DNA from: Gynuella sunshinyii YC6258 | GTDB lineage: Bacteria; Pseudomonadota; Gammaproteobacteria; Pseudomonadales; Natronospirillaceae | Direction of reading: 5' to 3' | NCBI RefSeq assembly: GCF_000940805.1 | Contig: NZ_CP007142.1 | Coordinates: 1,960,593-2,024,592 of the forward strand | Length of the DNA: 64,000 bases | Part shown: positions 1 through 9,027 of the stretch, one piece after another | Layout of the letters: each line of letters starts with the position of its first letter | How positions within the stretch are numbered: the stretch's first letter is position 1 | The notes under the pieces: generated by a model | Databases searched by the model: none | Told to the model about the DNA's origin: nothing | The model's input: only the letters and a program-made list of their open reading frames with translations | Made by a program: the position numbers and the translations under genes

Positions 1-1505
1 CCCACGAAGCCCCGGACCGGGTTTTTCCAGCGCACCAGCGCTTCCACTCCACAGATATTATTGTCTTTGAGGTTAACCAATGGTTGATACCAGACGCCAA
101 GTTCATTGTGGCTCAGCGCCATGCGAAGCTCGTTCTCTAAAGCTACCCGGTCATGGGCCTGCTGATCCATTTCATGAGAGAAAAAATGGAAGTCGTTTTT
201 GCCGGCATTTTTAGCGCTATACATGGCGATGTCGGCTCGTTTCATTAGATTGCTGCCGGTGTTGCCGTCATCAGGATAGATCGCCACGCCAATACTGCAG
301 CTGATATAAATATCAAAATTCAGAATGTGATAGGGCTGGCTGATCATCTTGATCAGTGCAGTGGCATTGTGCGCGGCCTCTGCCGGACTGCTGATTTCCA
401 GCACACACACGAATTCATCGCCGCCAAGCCGTGCCAGGAACGGTTTCTGACGATCACTGTCCTCCTGAATGACAGAAGACAGTTGGGCTTTTATCCTGCT
501 TGAAACATGGTGAATCAACTCGTCCCCAAGTTCATGACCATAGGTATCGTTCACCCGTTTAAAACCATCCAGGTCCATGAACATCAAACAAAAGGACTTT
601 TTATGGCTGTAGGAAATATCGATCCAACGTTCCAGAATTTCGCTGAAAAACAGGCGGTTTGGTAAATCTGTTAAAGAGTCGTGATAGGCCAGATGCTGAA
701 TACGAAGGGACCTTTCTTCAAGGTTTGCCACCATTTGGTTCATAGTATTTGCGAGGGCAACAATTTCGTCATCTGCTTTGATACTGAGATGTTCACGATA
801 ACGGCCCTGACCGATATCATTGGCGAACTTAACCAGTTTGGCAATCGGGTGAACCAGACGTTTTGCAATGTGATCGCCAACAGAGATGACCGCAATGGTC
901 AGTGCGATGGTAATGCCGAGGGCAATATTCAAAAACTCGAATATTTTATGGATGCGGCGCTCAGTGGCTTTATCTCCCAACGCTTTGATTTCATTAATGA
1001 CATCGGTTTGGGAAAACAGCATCTCCACTCCTCCGATAACGCGGTTTTCGACCAGAATCGGTTGAGCGATAAACAGTTGGTCTTCAGAGGGTTCTTTATA
1101 GGTCATGCCACGTTTGACCGTTTGTAGAAGCTGTTTGTCAACCTGTTCCGTCGAAACAAAAATATCGGCAATCCCTTCGCTGTGGCCAAAATAATTATTT
1201 TTCAAATCAAAGATATGAATGGTTTCGACTTCGTCATTGGCCAGCGTTACGTTAGTCAGATCAAGGATGGTTTCATAGTCGTAGTTGTATAAAGGGCGGG
1301 CCAGGTTTTTGGCAAATTGCCGGGAAATCGTTTGGGAACGATTGAGCATTCGCTCTGTCAGTTCGGCTTTTAAATCATTGACATTCAAGCGGTTCAGTTC
1401 TGCTGACGCATTTTCAAACAACAGGATCAATGAGATAGACAGGATCAGTAAACTACCAGTCGTCAGACCCAGAATAAAAAAAGAATACCTGGTTCTTAAT
1501 TTCAT
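1..1505 (-). CDS. Membrane GGDEF-EAL cyclic-di-GMP signalling protein (3' end outside window)
   Basis: Predicted inner-membrane protein that makes and/or degrades cyclic di-GMP. Reading leftward from an ATG at 1505, the N-terminus (MKLRTRYSFFILGL) is a membrane segment. A periplasmic-type sensor region follows, then a second membrane segment near 930-860 and a HAMP region (about 860-720). The GGDEF domain carries an intact GGDEF signature (codons 411-425, residues about 361-365). An EAL domain begins near 150, with E-A-L at 36-44 in the context GVEALVRW. The same frame links start codon, GGDEF and EAL, so this is one gene cut by the window edge. An intact GGDEF motif suggests cyclase capacity. 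Most of the EAL catalytic residues lie outside the window, so phosphodiesterase activity cannot be judged. The sensed ligand is unknown. Confidence 0.88.
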   Translation of the reverse strand, partial: MKLRTRYSFFILGLTTGSLLILSISLILLFENASAELNRLNVNDLKAELTERMLNRSQTISRQFAKNLARPLYNYDYETILDLTNVTLANDEVETIHIFDLKNNYFGHSEGIADIFVSTEQVDKQLLQTVKRGMTYKEPSEDQLFIAQPILVENRVIGGVEMLFSQTDVINEIKALGDKATERRIHKIFEFLNIALGITIALTIAVISVGDHIAKRLVHPIAKLVKFANDIGQGRYREHLSIKADDEIVALANTMNQMVANLEERSLRIQHLAYHDSLTDLPNRLFFSEILERWIDISYSHKKSFCLMFMDLDGFKRVNDTYGHELGDELIHHVSSRIKAQLSSVIQEDSDRQKPFLARLGGDEFVCVLEISSPAEAAHNATALIKMISQPYHILNFDIYISCSIGVAIYPDDGNTGSNLMKRADIAMYSAKNAGKNDFHFFSHEMDQQAHDRVALENELRMALSHNELGVWYQPLVNLKDNNICGVEALVRWKNPVRGFV

Positions 1506-1750
1506 CCTAATCCGGATTCCTTTTACTTTTGCGGTATGAAGAAAAGCCTGAAATCAATTGTAGCAGCATACTCAACATTCAGTTTCTATTGGTTTGCAGG
1601 ACCTGATGATCATCGGTGACTGTACCGCTAATTAAAACCTTTTGTCGAATCGGAACTGCCGGTCCATTGTTTGAGCAATGTTTGGGTGTCGTCAGGTATT
1701 CCGGCAGTGATGGTTGCCTGCCTTCACGCCAATCGAACTATACTTTCTGC

Positions 1751-2752
1751 TTACAGAAGATGGGCGAGTGATGGTACTGGCAAGTCCATGGCCGCCAATT
1801 GTTCTCTCAGCTGTAATACATGATCAGACCAGAAACGGGGAGACTCAAACCAGGGAAATGCTCTTGGAAATGCGGGGTCATTCCAGCGACTGGAAAGCCA
1901 GGCGGCATAATGAATCATACGCAGACTGCGACAGCATTCAATCAGGCCCAGCTCTGACATGGGAAAATGACAGAACATGGAATAACCTTTGGCAATTCTC
2001 GCCAGTTGTTGCAGTTGAAGTTCATGATCCCCAGACAGTAACATCCATATGTCTTGAATGGCCGGTCCGCTGACACAGTCATCAAAATCCACCAGCAGCG
2101 GCTGGTCATCTCTGATCAGAATATTTCCCGGATGAAAATCCCCATGCAGAGATATGTTAAAAATTTCGCTGGCACTCCATTGCTGATCAATTTTGTGTAA
2201 TAACTGTTCTGATACCGACTCATAAGCTGGTATCAGTTCTAGGGGAATCATGTCCGATTGCAGGCAGATCTGCCTGGCCTGCCAGCCAAATTTTTCAGGG
2301 GTAAAGGTGACTCTGTGTTGAAAAGTCTCGTCCATGCCCATGGCATGCAGACGACCCAACACACGACCAATCATTTCCAGTTGATTCAGGTTGTCCAGTT
2401 CAATCGGCTGTCCCCAGCGTTTGGGAAAGACTGCGAGCCGATAGCCTTCATGCTCGATCAACGTACTGGCAATACAATGTTGTGTCTGAGTGAATGCCTG
2501 CGGTGCTACAACTTCAACCTCTGCATCAAGCAGTCGTTGAGTAAAAGTATGTTCTTCCAGAATCTGCTCATTGCTCCAACGCTCCGGGCGATAAAATTTC
2601 GCTACGATTTCCGGTTGGTCCTCAACACCTGCCAGTATTACCCGGTTTTCGTAGCTGTTTAGAGCCGTCAGTCGCCCATCCACTGTAAACCCTCCCAGTT
2701 CCAGCATGTCCAGCATAAGATCAGGGGTCAGATTGGCAAAAGGTTGATGCAT
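1751..2752 (-). CDS. srkA: Stress response kinase A (YihE/SrkA family)
   Basis: Cytoplasmic protein kinase of the choline/aminoglycoside kinase fold, related to Escherichia coli SrkA (YihE), which counters stress-induced programmed death by phosphorylating Ser/Thr in proteins. Visible motifs: LNSYENRV near the N-terminus, FYRPERW, the catalytic loop HGDFHPGNIL and the metal-binding DFDD, then PAIQDIWMLL, all matching the family in order and spacing. Length about 333 aa is usual. I chose the ATG at 2752 (MHQPFANLTPD) because its N-terminus aligns with SrkA. An in-frame ATG at 2794 would add 14 residues that I see no support for. It stands alone, between comF and the GGDEF-EAL gene, all on the minus strand. 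Confidence 0.9.
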   Translation of the reverse strand: MHQPFANLTPDLMLDMLELGGFTVDGRLTALNSYENRVILAGVEDQPEIVAKFYRPERWSNEQILEEHTFTQRLLDAEVEVVAPQAFTQTQHCIASTLIEHEGYRLAVFPKRWGQPIELDNLNQLEMIGRVLGRLHAMGMDETFQHRVTFTPEKFGWQARQICLQSDMIPLELIPAYESVSEQLLHKIDQQWSASEIFNISLHGDFHPGNILIRDDQPLLVDFDDCVSGPAIQDIWMLLSGDHELQLQQLARIAKGYSMFCHFPMSELGLIECCRSLRMIHYAAWLSSRWNDPAFPRAFPWFESPRFWSDHVLQLREQLAAMDLPVPSLAHLL

Positions 2753-2842
2753 ATATGTCCGTGGAGGTAAAAAATTAAGTGGTGGAAGCACCATAGTGTA
2801 GAGATGTTGCAGGAAGTTTCACTACAAAAATACTGAAATAGG

Positions 2843-3529
2843 TTAATAGGCAGCATGTTCGGGTGTACGGGCTATGGTCCAGACCTGTACATGCCTGACA
2901 CCATGTTTTTTTAACGTGGCTGCCAGGGATTGAACGCTGGCGGCAGTGGTCACAACGTCATCTATTACAGCGACATTTTCCAGGCCATCTGTTTTAACTT
3001 TGAATACCTTGTTCAGCAGTTTCAGTCTGCTTTTGCGATTCAGACCTTCGAGCGCGGGGGTTCGTCGGTATCGTGTGACCAAGTCTGAGCGTACCGGGAT
3101 ATTCAAATTCTGACCAATGGCTCTGGCCAGCAAATCAGATTGATTGAAACCTCTGGCCCATTGTCGGCTCCAGTGTAAAGGCATGGGAATCAGTACTTCC
3201 GGGACCGTGATCTCAAACTGTCGGACAGTATTGGTCATTGCTTCAGCCAATGGACGAACATGTTGGTGACGATTGTGATATTTCAATTGCTTAATCAGCC
3301 AGGCCAGAATCCCTTCGTAACGACCACTACTGATGATCTGATCAAACGCAGGGATATGCTTCAAACAATTCCCACAGATGTGGTGCCCGATGTTCAACGG
3401 TATTGCACAGATCTGACAGAAATTCGATAACTCAGGCCAGAGAGACCAGCATTGCCGGCATAACCCGTTGGCATGATTACCAATTGGCTTCCGACAGACA
3501 TGGCAGGATTCAAAATGCAGCAATTCCAT
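2843..3529 (-). CDS. ComF/GntX family phosphoribosyltransferase-like protein
   Basis: ComF family protein, linked in other bacteria to DNA uptake or nucleotide use (E. coli GntX). The N-terminus carries two paired-cysteine zinc-ribbon-like clusters (CHVCRKP, CRQC, CQIC, CGNC). The C-terminal half is a type I phosphoribosyltransferase fold, with VLIPMPLHWSRQWARGFNQS and the PRPP-binding loop VAVIDDVVTTAAS. Start is uncertain: ATG codons in frame at 3616, 3544 and 3529. I prefer 3529 (MELLHFESCHVC) because it places the first Cys near residue 9, as in GntX. Exact biochemical role is unproven even for the family. Confidence 0.85.
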   Translation of the reverse strand: MELLHFESCHVCRKPIGNHANGLCRQCWSLWPELSNFCQICAIPLNIGHHICGNCLKHIPAFDQIISSGRYEGILAWLIKQLKYHNRHQHVRPLAEAMTNTVRQFEITVPEVLIPMPLHWSRQWARGFNQSDLLARAIGQNLNIPVRSDLVTRYRRTPALEGLNRKSRLKLLNKVFKVKTDGLENVAVIDDVVTTAASVQSLAATLKKHGVRHVQVWTIARTPEHAAY

Positions 3530-3659
3530 TGGTAAAGATTCCATTCCCTGATGTGCAAACAGTGCGATTCTAACGCATACCGGATGGGTATTCCCGGTAA
3601 AAATAGAAGTACACACTCCTTTCGCTATATCCAGTCTGAGGTTATTTCAAAAAAATCTT

Positions 3660-3686
3660 AAAGATCGGCAATATTTTGCCGGTCTT
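3660..3686. other. Hairpin in the divergent comF / 3734 intergenic region
   Basis: AAGATCGGCA and TGCCGGTCTT form an inverted repeat with a short AT loop (one G-T wobble). Read on the minus strand it is followed shortly by a T-run, like a terminator. No minus-strand gene lies upstream of it, so an operator or 5' leader role is as likely. Confidence 0.4.
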
Positions 3687-3733
3687 GTGGTTTAATTATA
3701 GGTGTAGAGTTTCAATGAACAGAGGAGGCTGGA

Positions 3734-3961
3734 GTGATTGGTAGTGTCTTAAGTACAGGAGTTGCGGGTATTCAGACCGGACTGACCAATGCCGAACAGG
3801 CAGGGCAGAAAATCGCCGAAGCAAACATACCGGAAAAACCGGTTAATGTTGAAGAGGCTCTGTCAGATCTGACGTCCGCACAAAATCAGGTACAGGCCAG
3901 TGCAAAGGTTGTCGAGGCCGGTTCACAGACGATAGGAAGCATCGTTGATATAAAAGTCTGA
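3734..3961 (+). CDS. 75-aa protein resembling shrunken flagellar rod protein termini
   Basis: Unnamed small protein with a GTG start preceded by AGAGGAGG (3721-3728). The first 30 residues (GVAGIQTGLTNAEQAGQKIAEANI) resemble the N-terminal helix of flagellar rod/hook proteins. The last 30 (LTSAQNQVQASAKVVEAGSQTIGSIVDIKV) resemble their C-terminal helix, which in FlgC/FlgG ends in a similar motif. The large central domain is missing. It is 17 bp upstream of the putative metalloprotease gene, so the two are probably co-transcribed. Resemblance is by eye; no function is claimed. Confidence 0.75.
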   Translation: MIGSVLSTGVAGIQTGLTNAEQAGQKIAEANIPEKPVNVEEALSDLTSAQNQVQASAKVVEAGSQTIGSIVDIKV

Positions 3962-3978
3962 GCCTTGCAGGTTGAGCC

Positions 3979-4773
3979 ATGAGTGTGGTTACGGGAGCAT
4001 CATTAAATTCAGTGCATCTTGCAGTTCCGGCTGCAGGGCCGGTTGTTTCCGTTAATCTCGATAATGACAGAACCTCGTTTGCTCCGATTACCGAGACAGA
4101 AGAAACAGATAAAGGTCGTAACCGAGCCGGTGAGCAACCTTCTCGCGATGCAGACAGACAGGTTCAGGCAAAATCGGATCAGCAACAGCAGGACAACCAG
4201 CGGGATGCTGAACAGGACGATGCAGACTTACAGGCCGAGCAGCAGCAACTGCGCTCCCTGAAACAACTAGATCGTGAAGTTAAAGATCACGAACAGGCCC
4301 ATAGGGCCATCGGCGGCAAGTATGCCGGTCCCATGACTCTGACCTATGAGCGTGGACCAGATGGCGTAAACTATGCCGTAGCCGGTGAAGTGCAGGTAAA
4401 TGTGTCGAAGGTTTCTGACGATCCTGAAGCGACAATTGTGAAAGCTGAACAAATCAGACGTGCTGCACTTGCACCGGCAACCCCTTCCCAACAAGACCGA
4501 TCCGTGGCGTTACAGGCCACACAAATGATTGTAGAAGCAGAACAACAGCTGCGGCAGCAGAAAGTTAGCGAATCAATGTCGTCAGAACCGGCAGAAGAGC
4601 AACAAAATACTGTCGATAACGATAAGTCTGCAGAGACGTCTGGCAGTGACTTGACCGAAGCCTATCAAGGGCTGTTTAAAAGTCCCCGAAAATTCAATGA
4701 TTCATTGGGCAGTATGGACAATTATCAGCAAAAAAAATCCGGTCTTGGAAATAACCTGGACCTGATGGTCTGA
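3979..4773 (+). CDS. Putative SprA-related zinc metalloprotease (HExxH)
   Basis: 264-aa protein with a family signature I recognise from SprA-related / putative metalloproteases. After a Gln/Asp/Arg-rich, probably disordered N-terminus (residues about 25-85) comes LDREVKDHEQAHRAIGGKYAG, containing HEQAH as a candidate HExxH zinc site. Then come LTYERGPDGVNYAVAGEV and IVKAEQIRRAALAPATPSQQDRSVALQA, typical of the family. The C-terminus is again low complexity, with many Gln and Ser. No signal peptide. It follows the 75-aa gene at 3734. Family members are of unknown substrate. Confidence 0.78.
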   Translation: MSVVTGASLNSVHLAVPAAGPVVSVNLDNDRTSFAPITETEETDKGRNRAGEQPSRDADRQVQAKSDQQQQDNQRDAEQDDADLQAEQQQLRSLKQLDREVKDHEQAHRAIGGKYAGPMTLTYERGPDGVNYAVAGEVQVNVSKVSDDPEATIVKAEQIRRAALAPATPSQQDRSVALQATQMIVEAEQQLRQQKVSESMSSEPAEEQQNTVDNDKSAETSGSDLTEAYQGLFKSPRKFNDSLGSMDNYQQKKSGLGNNLDLMV

Positions 4774-4883
4774 CTATAATATTTATAATACTTGATAAGA
4801 TTGGTTATTTTGCTTACTTTGTTTTTCCAAAATTCTATATACATAACAAAAAAAGCGTTCGCAATTACCAGCGGGAGTGCAAC

Positions 4884-6512
4884 ATGGAATGGTTATCTCG
4901 ACAATTTAATAGTCGGCTGGATGATGCTCTTAATTCCGGGGCATTTGATTTTATTATTCTAGGAGCAGGTTTTTTCGGTGCCTATACCGCCTGCCAGTTA
5001 ATTGAACAAAGCTATCCCCGCAAACCAAGAATTCTGTTAATTGAGCAGGGGCATTTCGGATTACCTCATCACTACACCACTTACCCCTATTTAACAAAGG
5101 CCGATCTGGCAGCTGTAAACGGCAGCTGGCAGGGGGCTCGTGTCTATTATGAATCCAAAGATCTGGTGCGTGAGGAGCGCGGACACCGGGTTTACAATGT
5201 GGTGGGAGGAGATTCTCATTTCTGGGATTTATGCGTGCCCCGACCCAGCCTCGATGATATGTCAAAATGGCCTTCTGGTATGGCTGAGACTCTGGAAGAA
5301 AACCTGATTGAGGCCGAGCAGCAATTGGGGGTGCGTTCTCAGCCTGGATATTGGCGTGGTGCACTGCAGGAACGGATGATCGAGCGGGTCAGTCAGGTCA
5401 CCAGTCAGTGGGATTCCGTACAATATGTCAGCGGGGCGCCGATGGCCATTCAGACGTCCAGTCCATATTCGGGGCAGTTGAGCAGAGGTCCTTATTCCCC
5501 GATCAACAATCTGCTGGAACATTTGTCCAGGGATGCCCGCCAGGACATACATTTAGTGTCAGGCTGTAAAGTCAAACAACTGATGATGACTGGTAAGTAT
5601 GTTACCCAAATTAAAGTTATGGATGAAAACCGCAATCAGATCAGGCTGATTGATGTGCCATCGCGTACTCAGGTGATCAGCACCATGGGGTGTCGCGAAA
5701 GTACAGCGCTGTTTCTGCATAGCTTCGATCAGAATCACCGTAGCTTCAGTCACATCGGTCGAAATCTGAACTCGCATCTGCGTTCAGTGTTTCATCTGCA
5801 GATCCGCAGAGAATTATTGGGGATGGCTCAAACCAGTTTCAGACATAATGCCGGCATTGTAGTGCAGGGCAAAGATTATTTATTTCAGATTTATGCCTGT
5901 CCGGGCAGAGTCGCAAGTGGCATGGTGGGGATGCATCATCCCGTCGGCACTCCGGTACCAGAGCAGAATTCTCGCTGGATAACACTCAGTCTGGTTGCTC
6001 AAACAGCGTTGTCGGGGCATCGTAGTCGGCTGGTACTGGAATCAGAAAAAAGTCTCACCGGTGCAACCCCAATGGCCCGTTATTATGTAGGTCAGAAGGA
6101 GATGGATTGCTGGCAGAATAATGATCGTCTGGCAGTACGATTGCTGGGAATGTTGACAGGCAATAAAGCTCCGGAAGGTAGTGTGTACTGGCGCCATGGT
6201 GAACAGTGGCTGACGGAAGCACCTAAAACCACCGGTTTGGTAAGGCTTGCGGTAGGAAGCTCTGTCCATGAATGTGGAACACTGTCGATCTCAAATGATT
6301 CCAACCAGGGGATACTGGATATCTGGGGACAGTGTCATAGCATCTATAATTTGAGTTGTCTCGATACGGCTGCAGTGCCCTGGATGGGAGCCGGCTCTCC
6401 GGTGTTGCCGACTATGGCATGGGGGCGGCTGGCAAGTCAGCAGATTGTGCATCAATGGCAGGCGACTCCATCACACAGACCGGCCGCCATTAACGGAAGA
6501 ATTTTTTCCTGA
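4884..6512 (+). CDS. GMC-type FAD-dependent oxidoreductase
   Basis: 542-aa flavoprotein oxidoreductase. The N-terminal FDFIILGAGFFGAYTACQL is a Rossmann dinucleotide-binding motif (GxGxxG) ending in an acidic ribose-binding strand (ILLIEQG). The C-terminus has the GMC oxidoreductase ending: VHECGTLSIS, with the active-site His region, then NLSCLDTAAVPWMGAGSPVLPTMAWGRLASQQI. The middle is divergent, so substrate (alcohol, sugar or sterol-like) cannot be named. It stands alone, between the metalloprotease-like gene and nrdA, with short AT-rich flanks. ATG is preceded by GCGGGAG. Confidence 0.75.
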   Translation: MEWLSRQFNSRLDDALNSGAFDFIILGAGFFGAYTACQLIEQSYPRKPRILLIEQGHFGLPHHYTTYPYLTKADLAAVNGSWQGARVYYESKDLVREERGHRVYNVVGGDSHFWDLCVPRPSLDDMSKWPSGMAETLEENLIEAEQQLGVRSQPGYWRGALQERMIERVSQVTSQWDSVQYVSGAPMAIQTSSPYSGQLSRGPYSPINNLLEHLSRDARQDIHLVSGCKVKQLMMTGKYVTQIKVMDENRNQIRLIDVPSRTQVISTMGCRESTALFLHSFDQNHRSFSHIGRNLNSHLRSVFHLQIRRELLGMAQTSFRHNAGIVVQGKDYLFQIYACPGRVASGMVGMHHPVGTPVPEQNSRWITLSLVAQTALSGHRSRLVLESEKSLTGATPMARYYVGQKEMDCWQNNDRLAVRLLGMLTGNKAPEGSVYWRHGEQWLTEAPKTTGLVRLAVGSSVHECGTLSISNDSNQGILDIWGQCHSIYNLSCLDTAAVPWMGAGSPVLPTMAWGRLASQQIVHQWQATPSHRPAAINGRIFS

Positions 6513-6651
6513 TACTCAAGAAAATTGTTACCAGAATTTGAAGCTGGGCTGTACCGCTCTAGGGCGCGGACTGGAACCGGATAGCATGCTTTCGGGGTCC
6601 TTCCGCTACTGGAAAATCCACCTAAAATCAATATTGAATGATAATGGTTTT

Positions 6652-6700
6652 TCCCATATCTTGTGATCATTCCTTTATATCTACCACCATATCTTGTAGG
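6652..6700 (+). promoter_or_regulatory. Two NrdR-box-like sites upstream of nrdA
   Basis: CCCATATCTTGTGA (core ATATCTTGT at 6656-6664) and CACCATATCTTGTAG (core at 6689-6697) resemble the NrdR repressor box. Their cores lie 33 bp apart, about three helical turns, the usual arrangement for paired NrdR boxes before ribonucleotide reductase operons. The ATG of nrdA is about 40 bp downstream. Confidence 0.7.
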
Positions 6701-6738
6701 GCTTTCCTGCACGAACAACACTGGACGTCGGGCCAATA

Positions 6739-9015
6739 ATGAATACCAAAAATTTAGCAGTAACCAAGCGAGATGGTCGTCAGGAGACCATTGATCTTGA
6801 AAAAATTCACCGTGTCATTTCCTGGGCAGCAGAAGGATTGGAAAATGTTTCTGTCTCCCAAGTAGAGCTTAAAGCCCATCTCCAGTTTCATGATGGCATC
6901 CGCACCTCGGATATTCATGAAACCATCATCAAATCTGCCGCAGACCTGATTTCTGAACAGGCACCGGATTATCAATATCTTGCCGCCCGATTGAACATCT
7001 TTCATTTGCGTAAAAAAGCGTATGGACAGTTTGAGCCACCTCGTCTGTTTGATCATGTTTCCAGACTGGTTGACATGAAGCGTTATGATGAAGGACTACT
7101 GCAGGATTACAGTGCGACTGATTTTGATCAGATGGACAGTTTTATCGATCATAGCCGCGATCTAAATTTCTCTTATGCAGCAGTAAAACAGCTGGAAGGA
7201 AAATATCTGGTTCAAAACCGGGTAACCGGAGAAGTCTTTGAGAGTCCCCAGTTTTTGTATGTACTGATTGGTGCATGTCTGTTTGCTCATTATGACAAAG
7301 AACGCCGGATGGACTACATCAAGCGTTTTTATGATGCGGTGTCATTGTTTAAGTTGTCTTTGCCAACACCGATCATGGCAGGCGTGCGGACTCCGACACG
7401 TCAGTTCAGCTCCTGTGTGCTGATTGAGTCTGGAGATTCACTGGATTCCATTAATGCCACTTCCTCGGCGATTGTTCGCTACGTTTCCCAGCGCGCCGGT
7501 ATCGGTATCAACGCTGGTCGTATCCGCGCCATTGGTTCGCCAATTCGTCAGGGAGAAGCTTTCCATACAGGCTGTATTCCATTTTTCAAACATTTCCAGA
7601 CTGCGGTCAAATGCTGCTCCCAAGGTGGTGTCCGGGGTGGTGCGGCAACACTGTTCTATCCGATCTGGCATTACGAAGTGGAAGAGTTACTGGTATTGAA
7701 AAACAATCGCGGTGTTGAAGAGAACCGCGTTCGCCATCTGGATTATGGCGTACAGATCAACAAACTGATGTATGAGCGCCTGATCAAAAACGGCTCCATT
7801 TCCCTGTTCAGTCCAAGCGATGTTCCTGGGTTATATGACGCATTCTTTGAAGATCAGGCCCGTTTCGAACAGCTCTATGTTCAGTACGAAGCAGATACCG
7901 CCATACGCAAGAAAACCATTAAGGCCGTCGATCTGTTTTCCATGCTGATGCAGGAACGCGCGTCAACTGGTCGAATCTATATTCAAAACGTCGATCACTG
8001 TAATACTCACAGTCCATTCGATGAAAAAGTGGCACCGGTTCGTCAGTCAAACCTATGTCTGGAAATTGCTCTGCCGACCAAACCGCTTGAGGACATTAAC
8101 GATACTAATGGTGAAATCGCCTTGTGTACTCTGGCCGCATTTAACCTCGGTGCCATGGAAAATCTGTCTGAACTGGAAGAAATGTCCGAACTGATTGTCA
8201 GGGCACTCGACAGTCTGTTGGACTATCAGAATTATCCGGTCCCTGCCGCAGAGCTTGGCTCAATGGCTCGCCGTACATTGGGTGTCGGTGTTATTAACTA
8301 TGCTTACTATCTGGCTAAGAACGGGGTCAGATACTCCGATGGTTCTGCATTGGGGCTGACGCACCGTACTTTTGAAGCTATTCAGTTTTATCTGCTGAAA
8401 GCATCCAACCTGCTGGCCAAAGAAAAAGGCGCCTGTAGTAAATTCTCTGAAACCAAATATGCACAGGGTATCCTGCCAATCGACACCTATAAAAAAGATG
8501 TCGATGGTTACTGTCAGGAGCCCCTGCAGCTGGACTGGGAGACTTTGCGAGAAGAAATCAAAACTTATGGTCTGAGAAATTCAACGCTGACCGCACTGAT
8601 GCCATCTGAGACCTCATCTCAAATCAGTAATGCCACCAATGGTATCGAGCCGCCCAGAGGCTATATCAGCGTCAAAGCTTCAAAAGACGGCATTCTGAAG
8701 CAGGTCGTACCAGAGTTTGAACGATTGAAGGACCAGTACGAACTATTGTGGCGAATTCCCGATAACAATGGTTATCTGCAATTGGTTGGTGTCATGCAGA
8801 AATTTATCGATCAGGCCATCTCTGCCAATACCAACTACGATCCAGCCAGATTTTCCGATGGTAAGGTACCCATGCAGGTATTGTTAAAGGATCTCTTGAG
8901 TGCGTATAAAAACGGAGTGAAAACTCTGTATTACCACAATACCCGGGACGGTGCAGAAGATGCCCAGAACGATCAAAGTGATGATGGCTGCGAAAGCGGC
9001 GCCTGTAAGATTTGA
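6739..9015 (+). CDS. nrdA: Class Ia ribonucleoside-diphosphate reductase, alpha subunit
   Basis: Large catalytic subunit that reduces ribonucleoside diphosphates to deoxyribonucleotides under aerobic conditions. 758 aa, close to E. coli NrdA (761). Visible: N-terminal ATP-cone (VTKRDGRQETIDLEKIHRV), active-site cysteine region QFSSCVLIESGDSLDSI, the radical-site segment SNLCLEIALP, the second redox Cys in ALCTLAAFNLG, and the C-terminal radical-transfer Tyr pair TLYYHNTRDGAED. The C-terminal thiol-relay CESGAC is present. It forms an operon with nrdB 12 bp downstream and a ferredoxin gene after that. Likely repressed by NrdR through the two boxes upstream. Confidence 0.97.
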   Translation: MNTKNLAVTKRDGRQETIDLEKIHRVISWAAEGLENVSVSQVELKAHLQFHDGIRTSDIHETIIKSAADLISEQAPDYQYLAARLNIFHLRKKAYGQFEPPRLFDHVSRLVDMKRYDEGLLQDYSATDFDQMDSFIDHSRDLNFSYAAVKQLEGKYLVQNRVTGEVFESPQFLYVLIGACLFAHYDKERRMDYIKRFYDAVSLFKLSLPTPIMAGVRTPTRQFSSCVLIESGDSLDSINATSSAIVRYVSQRAGIGINAGRIRAIGSPIRQGEAFHTGCIPFFKHFQTAVKCCSQGGVRGGAATLFYPIWHYEVEELLVLKNNRGVEENRVRHLDYGVQINKLMYERLIKNGSISLFSPSDVPGLYDAFFEDQARFEQLYVQYEADTAIRKKTIKAVDLFSMLMQERASTGRIYIQNVDHCNTHSPFDEKVAPVRQSNLCLEIALPTKPLEDINDTNGEIALCTLAAFNLGAMENLSELEEMSELIVRALDSLLDYQNYPVPAAELGSMARRTLGVGVINYAYYLAKNGVRYSDGSALGLTHRTFEAIQFYLLKASNLLAKEKGACSKFSETKYAQGILPIDTYKKDVDGYCQEPLQLDWETLREEIKTYGLRNSTLTALMPSETSSQISNATNGIEPPRGYISVKASKDGILKQVVPEFERLKDQYELLWRIPDNNGYLQLVGVMQKFIDQAISANTNYDPARFSDGKVPMQVLLKDLLSAYKNGVKTLYYHNTRDGAEDAQNDQSDDGCESGACKI

Positions 9016-9027
9016 TACAAGACGGCC

